This document shows positions 5,566 to 7,320 of a stretch of DNA of 7,320 nt, in pieces. Source of the DNA: Anaerolineales bacterium (GTDB taxonomy: Bacteria; Chloroflexota; Anaerolineae; Anaerolineales; DRMV01); assembly GCA_027026295.1 (NCBI GenBank), contig JALVOR010000244.1, positions 1-7,320 of the forward strand, in the 5' to 3' direction. A model generated the notes under the pieces. It had not been told where the DNA came from, did not search any database, and was given only the letters and a program-made list of their open reading frames with translations. The position numbers were made by a program, and so were the translations under genes. Numbering within the stretch: position 1 is the stretch's first letter; the number at the start of each line of letters is the position of its first letter.

Positions 5566-7074
5566 GTGCTTCAACCTCTTGCAGGCAAACGCATCATCTT
5601 AGGCATCACAGGATCGGTCGCGGCTTACAAAGCCGTGGCGTCGGCCTCGCGGCTGGCACAATTGGGCGCCGAAGTAATCACCGTGCTCACCAAAGGCGCA
5701 ACCCGCTTCGTAACCCCGCTTTCCTTCCAGTCGGTCACGGGACAGCCTGCTTACGCCGACGCCGATTTGTGGGGGCAGCGGGGGCACGTGCTGCACGTCG
5801 GCTTAGAGCACAATGCCGACCTGGTGCTGATTGCCCCGGCCACCGCCAACACCCTGGCCAAATTAGCCCACGGGCAGGCTGACAACCTGCTCACCCTGAC
5901 CGCTCTCAGCACCCGCGCCCCGCTCATCGTTGCCCCGGCCATGGACGGCGGCATGTTCGAGCATCCCGCCACGCAAGCCAATCTGGAAGCCCTGCGCGCT
6001 CGCGGTGTCCACATCCTCGGCCCCGCCGAAGGACACCTCGCCTCTGGGCTGACGGGCAAAGGACGCATGGTCGAGCCGGAAACTCTCACAGGGGCAGCGC
6101 GCTATCACCTTACCCGCGGCGGCGCGTTCCAGGGCAAGCGCGTGGTCGTCACCGCGGCGGGCACGCAAGAGCCTATCGACCCGGTACGGGTGCTCGCCAA
6201 CCGTTCATCAGGCAAACAGGGTTTCGCTCTGGCACAGGCGGCGCTGGATTTTGGTGCGGAGGTCACGCTGATTAGCGGCCCCACCGCCCTCGCCACGCCC
6301 TATGGGGCGCAGCGCATCCACACCCCCACCGCCGCCGACATGGCCGACGCCGTGTTTACCGCCCTGCCCGATGCCGAAGCCCTGCTGATGGCCGCCGCCG
6401 TCGCCGATTACCGCCCCGCCACCGTAGCCGAGCAAAAAATCAAGAAAGGGCACGACGCCCTGACGCTAACCCTTACCCGCACCACCGACATTTTGGGCGC
6501 CTTAGCCCAACGGCGGGCAGAATTCCCCAACCTGCGGCTGGTGGTGGGGTTCGCTGCCGAAAGCCAGGCGTTGCTGGAAAACGCCCGTGACAAATTACGG
6601 CGCAAGGGGCTGGACATGATTGCCGCCAACGACATCACCGCCCCCCAGGCCGGCTTCGCCGTAGACACCAACCGCGTCACCCTGCTCTACGCCGATGAGC
6701 TGGTGGAGCCGCTCCCACTGATGAGCAAAGCCGGAGTCGCGCAGGCGGTGGTGCTGCGGGCGTTGGTGCTGCTGGAAGGCGGCTTCCTCGTGCACCTTGC
6801 CACCGCGGCGGCATGGCAGCAAGCCCAGGAAAGCGGCTCCTACCGCCCGCCGTCGCTGGAAAGCGAGGGCTTCATCCACCTTTCCCGCCCCGACCAGGTG
6901 GAAGCCGTACGGCAGCGCTTCTACGCGCAGCGGCAAGACATGGTACGGCTCGAAATCCCCTACAGCCGGATTGCCGAACACGTCCGCTGGGAAGCCGTCG
7001 GCGGCGACGCCTTTCCTCACCTCTACGCCCCCCTGCCCGTGGAGGACGTAGCAAAGGTTACGCCGCTGAAATGA
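5566..7074 (+). CDS. coaBC: Bifunctional CoaBC (PPC decarboxylase / PPC synthetase) with fused C-terminal DUF952 domain
   Basis: Two consecutive cytosolic steps of coenzyme A synthesis: CoaB joins 4'-phosphopantothenate and cysteine using CTP, and FMN-dependent CoaC decarboxylates the product. The CoaC half (about 1-185) shows ILGITGSVAAYKA (11-23), probable active-site H77, APATANT (90-96) and APAMDGGM (123-130, Asp127 where Asn is usual). In the segment that normally carries the catalytic Cys (ACG), it reads LASGLTGKGRM with Ser160. The CoaB half (about 190-405) has EPIDPVRVLANRSSGKQG (202-219), AAVADYRP (277-284), KIKK (291-294), VGFAAES (327-333) and AAND (353-356). A normal CoaBC would end near 405. 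Here residues 407-502 form a DUF952 domain: FLVHLATAAAW, YRPPSLESEGFIHLSRPDQV (426-445), FPHLYAPLPVEDV (483-495). GTG 5566 is preferred for its AGGGA site five bases upstream; ATG 5542, only four bases past the terminator T-run, would add eight residues. Confidence 0.93.
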   Translation: MLQPLAGKRIILGITGSVAAYKAVASASRLAQLGAEVITVLTKGATRFVTPLSFQSVTGQPAYADADLWGQRGHVLHVGLEHNADLVLIAPATANTLAKLAHGQADNLLTLTALSTRAPLIVAPAMDGGMFEHPATQANLEALRARGVHILGPAEGHLASGLTGKGRMVEPETLTGAARYHLTRGGAFQGKRVVVTAAGTQEPIDPVRVLANRSSGKQGFALAQAALDFGAEVTLISGPTALATPYGAQRIHTPTAADMADAVFTALPDAEALLMAAAVADYRPATVAEQKIKKGHDALTLTLTRTTDILGALAQRRAEFPNLRLVVGFAAESQALLENARDKLRRKGLDMIAANDITAPQAGFAVDTNRVTLLYADELVEPLPLMSKAGVAQAVVLRALVLLEGGFLVHLATAAAWQQAQESGSYRPPSLESEGFIHLSRPDQVEAVRQRFYAQRQDMVRLEIPYSRIAEHVRWEAVGGDAFPHLYAPLPVEDVAKVTPLK

Positions 7075-7087
7075 GTTGGCGGCTCAC

Positions 7088-7122
7088 CCTTGCCGCAAAG
7101 TAACTGCTCAACCCCGGCAAGG
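7088..7122 (+). other. Hairpin after coaBC, weak terminator candidate
   Basis: CCTTGCCG (7088-7095) pairs perfectly with CGGCAAGG (7115-7122) around a 19-base loop, beginning 14 bases past the coaBC stop. The position suits a terminator or mRNA 3'-end structure, but GAGAAACC follows instead of a T-run. It would need Rho or another factor if it ends transcription. Confidence 0.4.
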
Positions 7123-7130
7123 AGAAACCA

Positions 7131-7174
7131 CAAAACCACAGAAGACACCGAAGCGCCACAGAAAACACAGAAAT
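7131..7174 (+). repeat. Dispersed intergenic repeat, 'ACACAGAAA' module (copy C, first part)
   Basis: This is a close relative of 141-184, sharing AAAACCACAGAAGACAC and AGAAAACACAGAAA in the same order and orientation. It lies downstream of coaBC and is followed 14 bases later by the other two modules of the composite repeat. It is non-coding as far as can be seen; the minus-strand frame through it is low-complexity. Confidence 0.75.
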
Positions 7175-7188
7175 AAGGCAATTCGTGA

Positions 7189-7269
7189 AGTCTTTGCGTG
7201 CTTTGCTTTGCGCCTTAGCGTTACAAAAAAATCCGTGTGCATCCGTGATCATCCGTGGTCTATTTTCCC
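7189..7269 (+). repeat. Dispersed intergenic repeat, 'TTTGCG' plus 10-bp 'ATCCGTG' modules (copy C, second part)
   Basis: TCTTTGCGTGCTTTGC-type sequence (from 7191) leads to three exact-period 10-bp units at 7231-7260 (ATCCGTGTGC, ATCCGTGATC, ATCCGTGGTC) and then CTATTTTC (7260-7267). It matches the minus strand of 2198-2272 module for module. The final CTA is also, on the minus strand, the TAG stop of the gene entering from the right. Confidence 0.75.
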
Positions 7270-7320
7270 AGGGCTGAACGCTGCAAATAAGGCAACGCCA
7301 GCATCAACGCCGCCAACGAT
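7260..7320 (-). CDS. C-terminal end of an unidentified gene, possibly a membrane protein (runs off the right edge)
   Basis: Reading leftward from the edge, one frame gives SLAALMLALPYLQRSALGK and then TAG at 7262-7260. The sequence is a hydrophobic stretch with a short basic tail, as in the last helix of a membrane protein. Only 19 residues are visible, so no family can be named. Its stop codon falls within the edge of the composite repeat. The other minus-strand frames are also briefly open, so this call is tentative. Confidence 0.35.
   Translation of the reverse strand, partial: SLAALMLALPYLQRSALGK

Noticed and set aside
7058..7252. Minus-strand 64-codon frame beginning MITDAHGFFCNAKAQSKARK.
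   Set aside because: It is encoded entirely by the composite repeat, the hairpin and the end of coaBC; no independent sign of a gene.
7231..7260. Short regular repeats considered as a CRISPR array.
   Set aside because: The units are 10 bp with no spacers and no cas genes nearby.

Overview
The window is a GC-rich chromosomal segment of about 65 percent GC in its genes. It most likely comes from a Chloroflexota bacterium, probably Anaerolineae-like. That placement is inferred from three things: a class A PBP-type protein ending in a Cys-pair segment plus two Ig-like modules, a CoaBC of recognisable Chloroflexota flavour, and intergenic composite repeats of a type I associate with such genomes. 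No rRNA or ribosomal protein gene is present to confirm it.

Layout, left to right. Bases 1-81 hold the first residues of a probable transposase (minus strand, cut by the window edge). A short AT-rich gap with an 'ACACAGAAA'-type repeat and an 8-bp tandem repeat follows. Homoserine kinase thrB (257-1210, +) then converges on, and overlaps by 74 nt, a FecCD/BtuC-type ABC transporter permease (1137-2162, -). The spacer 2163-2339 carries a second composite repeat and a hairpin. A large minus-strand gene (2340-5093) encodes a membrane-anchored class A penicillin-binding-protein homologue in which the key residues of both the glycosyltransferase and transpeptidase sites are missing. It is transcribed away from a small two-helix membrane protein of the DUF4282 type (5177-5482, +), and the two share a compact divergent promoter region. 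A strong intrinsic terminator separates the DUF4282 gene from coaBC (5566-7074, +), whose product carries a C-terminal DUF952 domain fused directly to the CoaB part. The right end (7075-7320) holds a hairpin, a third and most complete composite repeat, and the last codons of a minus-strand gene that leaves the window.

Functionally this is a mixed housekeeping neighbourhood rather than one operon: threonine biosynthesis, metal/corrinoid uptake, cell-envelope and coenzyme A synthesis. The best candidates for something undescribed are (i) the doubly inactivated PBP ('pseudo-PBP'), possibly acting with the divergently transcribed DUF4282 membrane protein, and (ii) the CoaBC-DUF952 fusion, whose decarboxylase half also has Ser where the catalytic Cys normally sits. 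No tRNA, rRNA, CRISPR array or riboswitch was seen.
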